In this document: positions 10,594 through 22,248 of the stretch, in pieces | Layout of the letters: the number at the start of each line of letters is the position of its first letter | Position numbering within the stretch: the stretch's first letter is position 1 | The notes under the pieces: generated by a model | Told to the model about the DNA's origin: nothing | What the model saw: the letters and a program-made list of their open reading frames with translations, nothing else | Database searches by the model: none | Translations under genes and position numbers: made by a program | Source: Urechis unicinctus | Taxonomy: Eukaryota > Annelida > Polychaeta > Xenopneusta > Urechidae | Length of the DNA stretch: 64,000 nucleotides | Direction of reading: 5' to 3' | Assembly: GCA_034190875.2 (NCBI GenBank) | Contig: CM067354.1 | Coordinates: forward strand, 72,873,351 to 72,937,350

Positions 10594-12493
10594 ATTCTTG
10601 AGCTGGGTAGCACTAGCTGAGAATTGCTTAAGAAGGGTGTGCATCATTCCCTCTACATATCCTGCAAAACATACGCCGCACATAATTTAATCTTGTGTAT
10701 TTAACTAGCATGTACAATGGGAGAAGACCTATTCTTCCTAAAATGAGTATTTAATAAGCAAACCATATTAGATGGAGTTTAGTTTCTGCACACTCCCTCC
10801 CCCCTTCTTAAATTAAGGAAATATAAAAGCAAAACGCGGTCATCTATTTCTGGCTACAGCCTGTAGAGCAGCCCGACAATATCTTGAAAACATAGCTGGT
10901 AGAACAATTAACAATTTTATCTATCGCAGGTTAAAATGTTTCATATGTGTCTATCTTTAAATATAGCGATGCTCAAGTACCACAAATAAAGAACCAAGTG
11001 AACAGGTGCAATGTAAAATCAAATTAAGGCAGGCCAGGGTACACAAACAATTTTGTGAACATAATTACGTACCAAACCAACACACCTTGAATACTGAAAG
11101 ACCCAGCGTGTTTTGGTGCAAATTTGATAATTAAGTTACGGAAAGTCTCCACGGCAGATGTGTGATAAATTAGCGACATCTAGATGAGGTCTTTGCTTAG
11201 GGCCTTGGATAGGATGACATCTTCTACTAAATCACTGGCTTTGCTGTCAGTACAACAAAAGATTCTATTATATACCTACTTACAAAATACCTCTATAAGT
11301 CATTATTCAAAATATCATTTTCAATGTCCAGGACAAGTACAAGCTAATGTCGGGCAAGCATACATCTATATCTGGGTGCCCGACGGGACAAGCGGTAGCT
11401 AGAATTTCAATACCGGTTTTTCATAGGCTACCGATATGTAAATGACTTCAATTAACTGTCTGCAAGGGAAAATAACAGCTTAAAATCCCTTTTCCACCAC
11501 AGATGAAACGTCTCTCGATAGTCAGCTTTTCAAACGCTGCGATCATTTTCAATTCAGTCCACAGACATATTACCAATTAATTTTAGCTCGACTTTTATAT
11601 GGGAAATGAAATGACGAGTATACTTACAGATTCTCAAGAAACCATGGATAAACAAAGACGCTGAGAAGTGTCTGTAAATAACGATTAATAGTTCGACAGT
11701 TGGCTCGCAAATAGAAACGACGTCCGTGGCAATATCTTCAGGTGACATATGACGACACTGCGCCTTCGTCTATCTTCGTCGTGTGGTCGGAAAATTCCGG
11801 AAGGTTTTTTTATTTCATATTTCTTGTTTACTTCGCGTCGGATCGAAAAAAGAACAGCAAATTATTGACATGAAAATTGCGTACAATATAATTCCAAACA
11901 TTCATATTGCAGCGTATACTTGCCCTGTAAACGTCGGGGTTTGCTCCAGTTGTTGGTCATCCACGCGGACATCCAGTTGTAGGGCTCTCTGACCTCGTGA
12001 TACCCACATCTTTGCTCAGATCATCTTCATGCCGTGTGCTGTCAGCTTATCGAACCACAATGTCATAATCGAAGACAACTTTCTGACCTGTGTCCGCTGG
12101 ACACCACTGGCTGATGAAGTTCGATGAAAATAATGGACTCAGTGCTGGTGTAATTCAACCTTTACATTAAACCAGTTTGTATTGCCAAGCACGTTTTCAC
12201 TCGAGTATTCAGAGTTCGGTAAATAGCCATCTCCATGGTACTCAGTTCTTCTGCCACTCCGTACTGCCGTAGCATAGGTGGTATCATGCCTCTCTTGGTC
12301 TTGTCCTATGCCTTCTCTGGGTCTCAGAACGCCCAGCAGATTTCTCGTTGGTACTCCAGCTTCCTCTCCATCATCTGCCGCACTATGAAATAGCATCGGT
12401 TGTTCCCTGTTCCTTCCTCAAACCGAACTGCTCCTCGTCCAGCTGCGGCTCCACGATCTCCCGAATTCTGGCAACCAGTATTCCTTCGAAGCA
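10594..12493. repeat. 1.9-kb tandem unit, copy 3
   Basis: Third direct copy, 1900 bp. The shared sequence stops at CCTTCGAAGCA (12493). To the right the LINE continues, whereas in copies 1 and 2 the next unit begins. The junction shares a single A between both parental ends. Confidence 0.93.
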
Positions 12494-12850
12494 CTTCATC
12501 GCTGGGGAATAGAAGCTTAATTCCTCTGTACCCTCTGTTCATGAAGATCGGAACCAGTGTGGATACTAGCCAGTTATCTGGGATTCGCCGCTCTCTTCAT
12601 ATTGCTGCCAACACTCTGTGAAGCCATGTGATCCCTCTCCCTCTAAGTGCTAGTACCATCTCCAGCGTGATCGCATCTCGCCATGCTGCTTTTCCTCTCC
12701 TCATCTGACTTATCGCTGTTTTCACCTCTGTCAGGGTGATTTCTTCCTGAGGATCATCATCAGGTGCTGCTGTGGGTAGGTCGGCTGTAAACGGGATCCC
12801 CTCGTTGAGCAGGATGTCGTAATACTCTCGCCACTTATTGTTTTACGCCT
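11928..12850 (-). mobile_element. LINE reverse-transcriptase fragment, longest copy
   Basis: This copy keeps the unamplified upstream part of the element. On the - strand from about 12850 it reads WREYYDILLNEG, then EEITLTEVKTAISQMRRGKA, then ITWLHRVLAAI followed by a stop, then IPDNWLVSTLVPIF and YRGIKLL. This is the typical N-terminal fingers region of LINE reverse transcriptases. It then joins the fragment shared with the other copies. There is at least one in-frame stop and several frameshifts, and neither an endonuclease domain nor a 3' tail is visible, so it is a dead fragment. Clade is not settled by eye (RTE/CR1-like style). Confidence 0.88.
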
Positions 12851-13001
12851 GTCCTTCCACCCACAGAACTGCACAAATGTAGTTGATGAATGATTCGCTG
12901 CTGACTGCTCCAGTCTGAAGTCAAGCCTTGTTTATACAGATTGTATCAGTGCCATGTCTTTCGTAGCCGCATGTATCCTTTCGTGTTTTGACTACCACCA
13001 C

Positions 13002-13391
13002 TCTTTCTCTTCCTGGCTTCTTACTAGACTTCCCTCCACCACTCTTCTCTTCCTGGCTTCTAACCAGACTTTGCTCTACCACTCTTCTCTTCCTGGCTTC
13101 TAACCAGACTTTGCTCTACCACTCTTCTCTACCTGGCTTCTAACCAGAATTCGCTCCACCACTCTTCTCTACCTGGCTTCTAACCAGACTTTGCTCCACC
13201 ACTCTTCTCTTCCTGGCTTCTAACCAGACTTCGCTCCCCCACTCTTCTCTACCTGGCTTCTTAACAGACTTTGCTCCACCACTCTTCTCTTCCTGGCTTC
13301 TAACCAGACTTTGCTCCACCACTCTTCTCTTCTTGGCTTCTTAACAGACTTTGCTCCCCCACTCTTCTGTACCTGGCTTCTAACCAGACTT
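13002..13391. repeat. 40-bp minisatellite, nearly ten copies
   Basis: The unit is TAACCAGACTTTGCTCCACC followed by ACTCTTCTCTTCCTGGCTTC, with variants (CTCTACC, CTCCCCC, ACCTGG, TTAACAG). The period is exactly 40 bp. Because 40 is not a multiple of three, long - strand reading through the array cycles through all frames, giving KSG-, EVWLEAR- and VRSQ-type repeats that are artefacts of the array. It sits just left of the 8.4-kb duplication. Confidence 0.95.
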
Positions 13392-13439
13392 CTGCCACTC
13401 GTACCACTGCTTCCACCAGCTTCCCACCTGGACTGACGA

Positions 13440-13890
13440 GTTTTGAAATTAGTCTTGATATCGCGGAAATATGCTGGTGCCAGTAGTACAAGTGCGACAG
13501 CACATTTAGGCCCTAAAGCACCTTAGTCTCGTTATAGTGAAGGCTATGTAGACAATAGAACTATTCATTTAAACAAACAAATGGCCCTACTCCATCCCAC
13601 TACTCATGCATTCTGATTGTTTAGGGGTAACTTTTCGGGAAGCACGTGGTGCCCTCCACTATATTTTCAAATATATCAATTAAACGTAAGATAGTCTCAG
13701 TTGTACGATGCGTTGAGACCCCTAGCTAACTGGTGCCTACATTGATAATCTTAATCTACATTAAAAAGTGGATAACAGACGCTATCAACCTAACGAAAAA
13801 AGAAACGCAGAATATGCTACGTCTTTGAATGCGTCTTAATACTACGTGTATAGTATGGTACAACAATCCACCGAGATATCATGAGGAAAA
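13440..13890. repeat. Diverged repeat R, left copy
   Basis: This stretch aligns with 19205-19600 and 27295-27695. Shared words include GTGGTGCCCTC, TAATCT, GTGGATAACAGA, CTACGTCTTTGAAT and TTAATACTACGTGT. It is clearly more diverged than the A/B duplication and so predates it. The left border of copy A (13673) cuts through it. Confidence 0.75.
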
Positions 13891-14350
13891 ACATGATAAG
13901 CACGATGTACAAGGATTTGAGGGGGAAAGAGAATGTGCATTTTAAGGTCAGTTACTATTTCAACATCCCAGTGTTCTCGTTCGGAGCAGTAACACAGGTC
14001 GTGGTAACCTCTGTTTGTCACTTTAAATACCTTCATGACCCCAAGTGTGCAATATGACGTGCAGTTGGTATATTTTGGGGCTTGTTCTAACGCTTATCTC
14101 CAATTAAAACAGCAAATTGTACCGATGACCTCCGGAACTTATTCCACAGTGTTGTACAGCGCATATTTGACAATATGGTGCAGTTTCACACAATGTCTAA
14201 GGTGAACGAACGCCAGATGACACACCATACACAGTTGCAAATGCATATATCGGTAAGTATTGCTGGTATTATATCAGGTGCGTTCTGTTAATGGACGAAC
14301 AAACCCACTTCGTTGGAGTTATATTCTAAGTAACAAAGGCCCCATGTTTA

Positions 14351-14560
14351 ATGAACATAGCTAAGAGTCAAATATATCCTTGCAATCTCAGCATTTATGC
14401 CGCTTTAGAAGCCCTAATACCCAACGCTTTCGCTGACGAATTTCAACGATGGCGTGGTATCCGTTCTGACACATTGTTTGAAATCAGATCAAACCGTCAT
14501 GAAATAAATACCCTGTTGAACAATGCCCATGGTGTGAATAGAAACATGTCTTTGCTGTAA
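14351..14560 (+). CDS. Small frame, exon-like, unrecognised (copy A)
   Basis: An ATG-started frame of 69 codons. The stretch AALEALIPNAFADEFQRWRG followed by a charged, helix-like tail looks protein-like. It is identical in copy B (22718-22927), which is expected from the young duplication and is not evidence of selection. No family is recognised and it may be chance. Confidence 0.18.
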   Translation: MNIAKSQIYPCNLSIYAALEALIPNAFADEFQRWRGIRSDTLFEIRSNRHEINTLLNNAHGVNRNMSLL

Positions 14561-15284
14561 TGGAACATACGGTTGCAATATCTCTGAAATATCCAAGGAT
14601 ATTGACATACATGGCACGTTTTACAGGAATGCAATCGCATGCTCTCCTAACCAAAGTAGTTTATGTTAAAAGTTTTAGCTCCTTAAAACAGCGGTCACTC
14701 AACATATCCTGTTATTGCTGACAATGCTAGTGCAAATGTACACCTATTGTCGTAAACAGCAAATAATGCTGTTCAAAAAGACATTGTTGTAGTTCAATCT
14801 GTACAAATAGGCAAATGTCTGTCTGTAGGAAATAAGCCTTTTGCGGATACGTTATGGTCGTATAAGCGCTTTGTGAAAACTGTGTTTGCCTAATCTTCTG
14901 CAAAATATGAATACAACAACTGACAACTATGCTGTGATTTCCAGTGGTATACTTCGTTGTGATCACGTTGTTTGATAACACCCACACTAGCACAATTCCG
15001 AAATTAATGGAAATTGCTTGGAATAAAAATAACATATTGACCGCCGTTTGTTTATAATGATGCCCTATGAAAATAAATTGACGTTGACATTATTGTATGT
15101 TATGTATCTAATCGCGTTGTGAACCCAAAGCACAGCATCCTCACTCGATAATATTTGTTTAGCAGACAGAACAGGGACATAATTACACAGCTTTGCAGAC
15201 ATTATTCTGCATACATCCTACGTTCATTGCTAATGTTTTACACCATGATGCTGTCTTAGTACATAAGTCTACTAAGGCCAACCG

Positions 15285-15578
15285 TCACGGCTCGTATTCA
15301 GGAACGTAGGGGGTAAACACCAACCGGAGTGATATTAGATACCCAAAGGAAATAGAATAGATGGTGTCCATGTGTCCAAAATGATGGACGATAAGAAACG
15401 CGTGTGCCGCGTAGTGGACATTTATTGCGATAAATGAACAGGAATCACGCATTCCGTGGGTCACTTTGTAGTTACCTGTGTAGGTTGCATGCCCCTTGTT
15501 TGTATATCCCGCCCACTGACTTGCATACCCTCGCCATAACACATTGATATGGTGTGCATAGCATGAAGACAGATTCAT
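15285..15578 (-). CDS. Small frame, unrecognised (copy A)
   Basis: A 97-codon ATG-started frame starting MNLSSCYAHHINVLWRGYAS and ending VFTPYVPEYEP, with slightly higher G+C than its surroundings. It is unchanged in copy B at 23653-23946. No family recognised and no signal peptide evident. It is kept because length and composition are above the local background, but chance remains likely. Confidence 0.2.
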   Translation of the reverse strand: MNLSSCYAHHINVLWRGYASQWAGYTNKGHATYTGNYKVTHGMRDSCSFIAINVHYAAHAFLIVHHFGHMDTIYSISFGYLISLRLVFTPYVPEYEP

Positions 15579-16030
15579 AAGAAAAGTTCATGTTTTCTAA
15601 TGACAAGATTATATCAATGCTAATTCCACACTACATGGTATAAAGTATTTCATATCCTTAAACGAACACACAAGCTACGAAAACCCGCTAGCCATCTTAT
15701 TCCACCTGTGTAACTGCCGACTAAGGATTATGAATCGTTAACACCGAGGAATATACGTGGTTTAGTTCAAGGAGACGCATGCCTTTTGCTATGGCTGACT
15801 CAGTTGATATTATTTTGTGTTTGTATGTAACACTATCTTATTATTCCACCATTTGCCAAGGATTTCCACGGAACAGCTTTCCGGCACTCAGAAACATCAC
15901 GTATTGTTACGTTTGTCAAAGCAATTACCTTTGTCAAAGAAATGACGCGTTGTATTATTAAATCTCGACATTCTACGATACATAACCGCGTTATATCTCT
16001 TTGTTGCCTTGATTGCCAATCGGAGATATT

Positions 16031-16234
16031 TCATTTTCTGATGACTTGTTCCAGAGGTTTCATCGAAAATGACAATGAGGGAAAGCTAGTGTGTACCTCC
16101 CATACTGTTTGGTGACTCATAGCCAATATCTTGGAGCATCCTGCCGGAATGATGGCGTCTTTATTGCTTAGGGTCGACCTGTTTTGTGTATCTGATTTGG
16201 GTTCTCGTCTCTGTCGCGTCTCATTACCGGTCAC
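16031..16234 (-). CDS. Small exon-like frame, no ATG (copy A)
   Basis: The frame opens at a GTG and reads TGNETRQRREPKSDTQNRST and onward, with a polar composition. In copy B (24360-24602) a one-base deletion in the run near 24426 shifts the frame and changes the C-terminus. Without an ATG and with a frameshift between recent duplicates, function is doubtful. Confidence 0.15.
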   Translation of the reverse strand: MTGNETRQRREPKSDTQNRSTLSNKDAIIPAGCSKILAMSHQTVWEVHTSFPSLSFSMKPLEQVIRK

Positions 16235-17274
16235 CTTACTTTATCACTCTTTTGTGTGGGTTCTAACGGCATATTGGTAATCAGTTGTATAAGTTTGGTG
16301 ATGTAATAGTGACACACTTGCGATAAGGTGTAAATTGATACATCTCCAAATTGTCAAAAGCCTAAACGAAGTAACGATCTGTTGTTGCTACGTTATCGTA
16401 AGCATATAAATTAAACAAAGGCTTAAGACGCGGCTTAAGCAAGGTGATCAGGACACAGGATTGTCAGGCCATACCCTGATCTTGACGGTGTGCTCATGGA
16501 CGGGTGTAGAAACAAAGTTGCCGTTATTGACTTTTTGCAAATGTCATGCTACCCTAGACTCTTGCTGATTGCGTGTTTGCCTTCAACATCAGTTGCTAGT
16601 AGTTGTTTACATATGAGAGTTACCGGTGTACGTATGTTCCCCAAATCGAGAGTATTAATTTGACAAACTTAGATTATTTGACAACAGGTAAGAAATGATG
16701 ACTATCGTCAATGAATATGTAGGAATAATCCTGTTATCATAATTGCCTGGAGGCAAACGCTTATTGCAAGTGCGACAATAGCGTCAAATGGATGATTGTG
16801 ATGTTGCTGATAATATCCCGCAAGACGGCAAAAAATCCATTTGACGATACAAGCAATGCATTTAACACACAGTGCATAATCATGGCCGAATGGTTTTAAT
16901 TATACGATTTGTAATAAACGACACGCTCAATAACTTATAACTGTCTTGTGGTAATTATCAGACAACCTAACTGGCTTTTGCTAACATTTTATATGATTGT
17001 TTCAAGCTATTAAGTATCGCCCGACAGCTCCAAGTTAATACTTTAGTCTCTCTGTAACTCGCCAAAGGTAATGTTAAGCAAATCGTGATGTTTTAACAGT
17101 AAACAAATGTGATTGTTTATAACGATTATGTTGTCCAATTATTGTTACACAGCAGTTCACTACCAAAATTGTTTGATTTGTAGAAAACATACCAAGGCAT
17201 CTGAAAACGATTGTACTATCTGTTTGGGGGAAAAATGTGTGATGGAAATAGACCTCTTTAATTGCATTGTATAG

Positions 17275-17337
17275 GAAGAGGAGAGATAGATAGAGAGAGA
17301 TAGATATATATATAGAGAGATATATAGAGAGAGAGAG

Positions 17338-17388
<51 letters not shown>

Positions 17389-17663
17389 TATATATCTAGA
17401 GAGATAGAGAGAGAGATAGAGAAATAATATAGAGAGATTAGAGGGAGAGAGATAGAGAGGGAGAGATCTATAGATCTAATTGAAGGGGAGAGGGAGATCG
17501 GGAGAGATATATACAGATATATAGATTTATCTTTATATATATAATATATACAGAACTATAGATAGATATAGATATAGATATCTCTATACTCTCTATATAT
17601 ATGTATCTTAATATATATATATATTTATATATATATATAATATAGACATATATATATGAATGA

Positions 17664-17698
<35 letters not shown>

Positions 17699-17735
17699 AA
17701 TATACCTATATATATATATATTTATATATATATGC

Positions 17736-17834
<99 letters not shown>

Positions 17835-17845
17835 TATATGTTATA
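17275..17845. repeat. GA/GATA/TA compound satellite (copy A)
   Basis: (GAGA)n/(GATA)n grades into (TA)n, with an uninterrupted TA tract near 17752-17830. The equivalent in copy B is shorter, so the array has changed length since the duplication. Isoleucine/tyrosine-rich frames across it are artefacts. Confidence 0.95.
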
Positions 17846-17896
17846 TATTTGGGTCCATGGCTACGATTTCTACCATTTTGAGCGAGAAGTGTAATA

Positions 17897-18259
17897 TTAT
17901 TTTTTTCCATTTTGCTTTTTGTCCAACAGGGTATCGACACGATTCAAGGAGGTGATACCAAAACTGGTCTTTTCAAGAACTAGGAATCCATCATGCCTTG
18001 GTTGCTCAACGAAATCAGTTTTGCCATTTATGAAAAAGATATGCACCGTATTCAATGAATTGTTATTGACATTCTTCTCGGCCATGCGAGTCTCACTATC
18101 CAGTATTGGCAACGAAGTTTTGCCAAGTGCCGATTGATACATAAGGGGTGCTGTAGGAGACGATATTGCATCTATCGCCATTACAATAGCACGTCGCTCC
18201 TGCGGGTAATCAAAACCCGTGGCACGATGCGTTATTGAAGGAAAAGTAGTACCATTTGT
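17897..18259 (-). CDS. Exon-like frame, unrecognised protein (copy A)
   Basis: On the - strand the frame is open from just after a TAA at 18260-18262 down to 17897, about 120 codons. The first ATG is at 18181. Upstream of that ATG the reading is still protein-like ([14 protein letters not shown]). It continues [13 protein letters not shown], then [18 protein letters not shown] and [20 protein letters not shown]. Alternating hydrophobic and polar residues suggest a beta-rich globular segment. A TATAG just outside the open end could be a 3' splice site, which would make this an internal or last exon. Copy B keeps the frame, but nearly all A/B differences change residues, so there is no sign of purifying selection since duplication. 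I do not recognise the family. Confidence 0.35.
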   Translation of the reverse strand, partial: TNGTTFPSITHRATGFDYPQERRAIVMAIDAISSPTAPLMYQSALGKTSLPILDSETRMAEKNVNNNSLNTVHIFFINGKTDFVEQPRHDGFLVLEKTSFGITSLNRVDTLLDKKQNGKK

Positions 18260-19204
18260 TTAGTCTATATCTTGGATTTATCTTTGAGCGCCTATGACAT
18301 GCTCTTTTTTCAAATTAATTTGCAATAACATTTTAGGGATCTATAAAGCACTACTGTGCATTGGCTTTGTTTAGCTTGTATCATAGCACTGTCAGATGCT
18401 AATGTCATTGCCGCTGATATGCAAACCATTTGTCGTCACATCAGCATCAAAAATAATACCAAATGAGCTCAAATAATATTAACGTCATTGAAGTCTGCGG
18501 GTAGTCATTTGTGACAATCATTTGTGATATTTTATAAAGTCATAGCGCATTCAAATAGCTCATATTCATCGAAACTCGATACTCGAGGCTAATGAGTCAA
18601 CGATTGGAGCTTCCATACGGCAAGAAACTACCTTTGTATGATAGGATGCAGCCATTTTACCGACGGCTTCTTTATTGCGAGTGCGCGATTACATACCTTC
18701 GCGCCATGCTAATGCCTAAGATTCCTCTTACGCTACTTAGAATCACATATATACACACGATCTAAGCTGTTTGTATCGCTTGTAAAACCTTGGGCCACCT
18801 GGTGTCTTCGCTGACGTATGTTGTGGATGTCGAACTCAAAGGAATTGAGACTCAACATGCAAAGACCCACTGAAATCTCCATCATAGTACCTCTTGGCAG
18901 AGATTTGACACTTGTGTTTTACATAGCTTACATGGAAGTCTCTAAGCATATCAATAATCCTCCAACCGACCGTGTCTAAATCGTTGCTTGTCTATATTAA
19001 TCGTACGCGCTGTATCATAGCTGAAGTAGATTCAAACATTATTATGTTTCAAACGAGCTTCCAGATTCCGTTTTTATAGAATAGACAGGCAATTAATATT
19101 TATGCGGATAATTTCAGTGCCAATTCAGCTGTAACATAAAAGTGACATTATTGTCATGGAACGACATGCTGTGGAATTAACCGCCTCTTCTATTTACATT
19201 ATGG

Positions 19205-19600
19205 TGTCCAAATCACGGAGATATGCTGCTACCAGAAGTGATAGTGGGACAGCGCATGTTCGCACTGAAGCACTATAATCCCGTTATATTGAACTCATTT
19301 CGATGGTTTATGGGTAACTTATCGGGAAGTACGTGGTGCCCTCTACTACCTCTTCAAATATACCAATCAAGCGTAAGATCGTCGCTGAGGCGCTGAGACC
19401 CTGGGCCACCTGGTGCCTCCGTTGATAATCTACTCGGCAGGTGGATAACAGAGGCTGCCATGATGGCATGCGCTGTCTACTTAAAGCAAAAGAAACGCGG
19501 AATATACTACGTCTTTGAATCCATCTTAATACTACGTGTGTAATATGGTGTAATAACCAACTGGGATATTACTTGGAAAAACATCACATGAATGAATGCA
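19205..19600. repeat. Diverged repeat R, internal copy of A
   Basis: Aligns with 13440-13890 as described there. The R copies lie about 5.7 kb apart in the same orientation, so the region was already internally duplicated before the 8.4-kb event. Confidence 0.75.
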
Positions 19601-20760
19601 CCTGTTCCGCTTCACGTGTGAAGAGTTTATGATGATCAGTTTAGATCTTTATAATATCGAATACATTTCACCTCCGCTTTAATATAACTGTTCGATAATG
19701 TTTCAAACGCAGTGACAAAAAGTACCACTGACACAGTACACAGATTGCCGGTACCAGTTAACATTTGATCGATGTTGTGTTAATACTCGGCATTTATGCG
19801 GACAGACAATCGGTCAACATATTGCGTCAATCAAAGCAATTCAATAAGTGTTGTTGTTTGCAATGAACGTTGGCCTGTTGACACCCCTGATACCCCTAGA
19901 TACGGAACATTATTCAGTGGAAACGCCCACATGTATTTATGTCTGAAGAAATGTTAGTCGATATTTCTTATAGTTGAACGACACAGAAGCGTGATGTCTG
20001 TCACTTTCGTGTCGCAAAATATGACGAACATATATTGAATCTCATTGGGTTTAATTTACCAATTCACTTCTGTTGTGATGACGGATGATATAATATTCAA
20101 TTACATTGGCATTCGTAGCAACTGAGGTTGATTTTGATGTTGGTTGAATGACATCCGACTTTCACTGCTTTCACCTTGTCACGTTATTATTGTAGACATT
20201 AACGAACTAATTACCCTGTGTTACACAGTTTCGTCACTTGTTTAATGACGGCACAATTAGAGCTCTTACAGGACCTAACTGCGAATTCTAGCAAAAGTGC
20301 ATTTTCAAGTATTTGGTATTCTGCAAGATACAATGGATCATGTAATATATTTTTACAATGCAGAGAACAAATGCCAACTACATCTGCAGTCATGAGCCAT
20401 TTAGAAATTAAGGAAAAACACATTGTCATTGACTTATGTGTACAGATTATTTTTTGTTGGTGCTACTCAAAGACCCATTTACTCTACCCAGGTTAATGCC
20501 TAATGCCAATAACTATGATCATTGATTAATCCCTTCATATATCATTTAATCAAACAATTGCATCCGCAACTTGTTTTTTTAAATACCTTACTGTATATTT
20601 GCTTTGCAATATGCATTAAATAGGTGGATAGAAATAATCGTTATTATTTACGGCCGCAAAAGGAGACTATTTAGAGGAGCAAGTTGGACTATAATATGTT
20701 CGAGCGATACTACAATCTCGCGAGTCACTCTCAGTCAATTATACTCTTAAAATATACATA

Positions 20761-21027
20761 AATGGTAACGACAGAAGTCGTTGTATTCATATCGCTCAAT
20801 AGAGGCTTTGTTGTAGCAACAACTATGGATGCCTGACATTGTATGCTACCGTCAATTGTGTTCTTCGGGTTATGTATTTAGAACTGTTATCATTCTTTCA
20901 GTGCTAATAATGCATGCCTATCAATATGTGTCTTCTACCCATATTGCGACGGTTTCTCACTTTTAGTTTCTATCCAAGATGATGTATGCTGGACGAGACC
21001 AAGTGTTATTTGGTAATGGAAAGAATA
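20761..21027. other. Highly conserved 267-bp island (copy A)
   Basis: Begins AATGGTAACGACAGAAGTCG and ends TGGAAAGAATA. It matches 57671-57937 at all but four positions, whereas the sequence just to its left matches the same paralogue only at about three quarters of positions by eye. It opens with a hairpin AACGAC-AGAA-GTCGTT and near its end has ACCAA/TTGGT arms. No open frame spans it intact in every copy. Its nature (regulatory element, RNA gene, gene-conversion tract) is undetermined. Confidence 0.8.
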
Positions 21028-22248
21028 CAATTAGAGATACCAAACAGTTGAATGACGGCAAACTGCACCATCAATGAAACAAGCAAAATGTCCGTGCCAA
21101 GGTATGTTTTTGACCATTCAGTTGCCCCTTTCAATTATACAGTAATTGATAATCTTGCCAATCAGTTGTACCATTTTCAATGTGTCTGCTGATTAACGTA
21201 TCATTACGTCTTTCTTTTCAGTTATATTTACTTATTTCTATTTTTAGGTTTTCCAGACAGTGTTATCATATCTAATTCAGTTTTAATTGTTTATTTGTAA
21301 AAAAAGAAGCCAGACATTTAGACTTTTTGAAGGATGTATAACCACACATACAAAGGGACAAGTGCTACTGACACACATCGTTTCTACATACCACAACCTA
21401 TTAATACTTGCTATTAACTGCACTAGGGCGAAATAAAAACCTTTTTGTTTTGCATTGCGTCTTAATTCTTTGTGTTTGGCAACTATGTAATTTGTCAACT
21501 CATCATAGGTTATATGTCAATTTGATCATACATTAATATGCAATATTATAAAATGTGGTTATGACAACAATGCCATATCATTTAAGCGCCAAAGCATTCA
21601 TGTAACTTAGAAGCTTAAGATGGAAGTCAAAGCGTTATTTATATAGATTTTCCGTTAGCCATGATTGTAAAGGCAGGGTGTAATATTATGCTAGAGAGGA
21701 CCTCCAATATTGCCATATCATCGTAGCTACACTGAAAAAAGCATAACCTATGGCAACTTATCTATCGATTTATTTATGCACTTTATATGCATATATGCGA
21801 GGCTCATAGAATCGTGCTGAATATAACACATCCTTAACGGATGCAGTGTTTTCAATCACATAGCAATTGTTTTTACTAATCTTGCAAGAAATATTGTAAG
21901 ATACCTCCGACACATGATATCATGAAAAAAATCACAAAATCACAAAATATCCAAAATGTCATAAAGCTTATAATAATTTACCTTAACGAATTTCAAATAC
22001 CTCATTTCATTCGTTGTCTCAAAATAATCATATCACATCCATATCAATTAAACGTAAGATAGTCTCAGTTGTACGATGCGTTGAGACCCCTAGCTAACTG
22101 GTGCCTACATTGATAATCTTAATCTACATTAAAAAGTGGATAACAGACGCTATCAACCTAACGAAAAAAGAAACGCAGAATATGCTACGTCTTTGAATGC
22201 GTCTTAATACTACGTGTATAGTATGGTACAACAATCCACCGAGATATC

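Larger units (their letters stand above)
13673..22040. repeat. 8.4-kb segmental duplication, copy A
   Basis: Copy A begins at ATATCAATTAAACG and ends at CATATCACATCC, immediately before the same ATATCAATTAAACG at 22041 (8368 bp). Copies A and B are nearly identical apart from satellite length and small indels. Contents: the right part of repeat R, several short frames, a TA/GA satellite (17275-17845), an exon-like frame (17897-18259), a second R copy (19205-19600) and the conserved island (20761-21027). Confidence 0.95.

Noticed and set aside
8121..12850. Active retrotransposon
   Set aside because: Catalytic box degraded, multiple frameshifts and a stop, no endonuclease domain or 3' tail; only a fragment remains.
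13140..13503. Repeat-protein-like - strand frames (KSGGAKS, EVWLEAR, VRSQ)
   Set aside because: The 40-bp unit is not a multiple of three, so the reading cycles through frames. This is an artefact of the minisatellite.
14727..15035. 102-codon - strand frame in copy A (and 23095-23403 in B)
   Set aside because: Low-complexity hydrophobic composition typical of AT-rich chance frames. Identity between A and B only reflects the recent duplication.
17468..17955. Long isoleucine/tyrosine-rich frames on both strands (also in 40288-41081 and 55903-56241)
   Set aside because: They are translations of (TA)n repeats and have no coding meaning.
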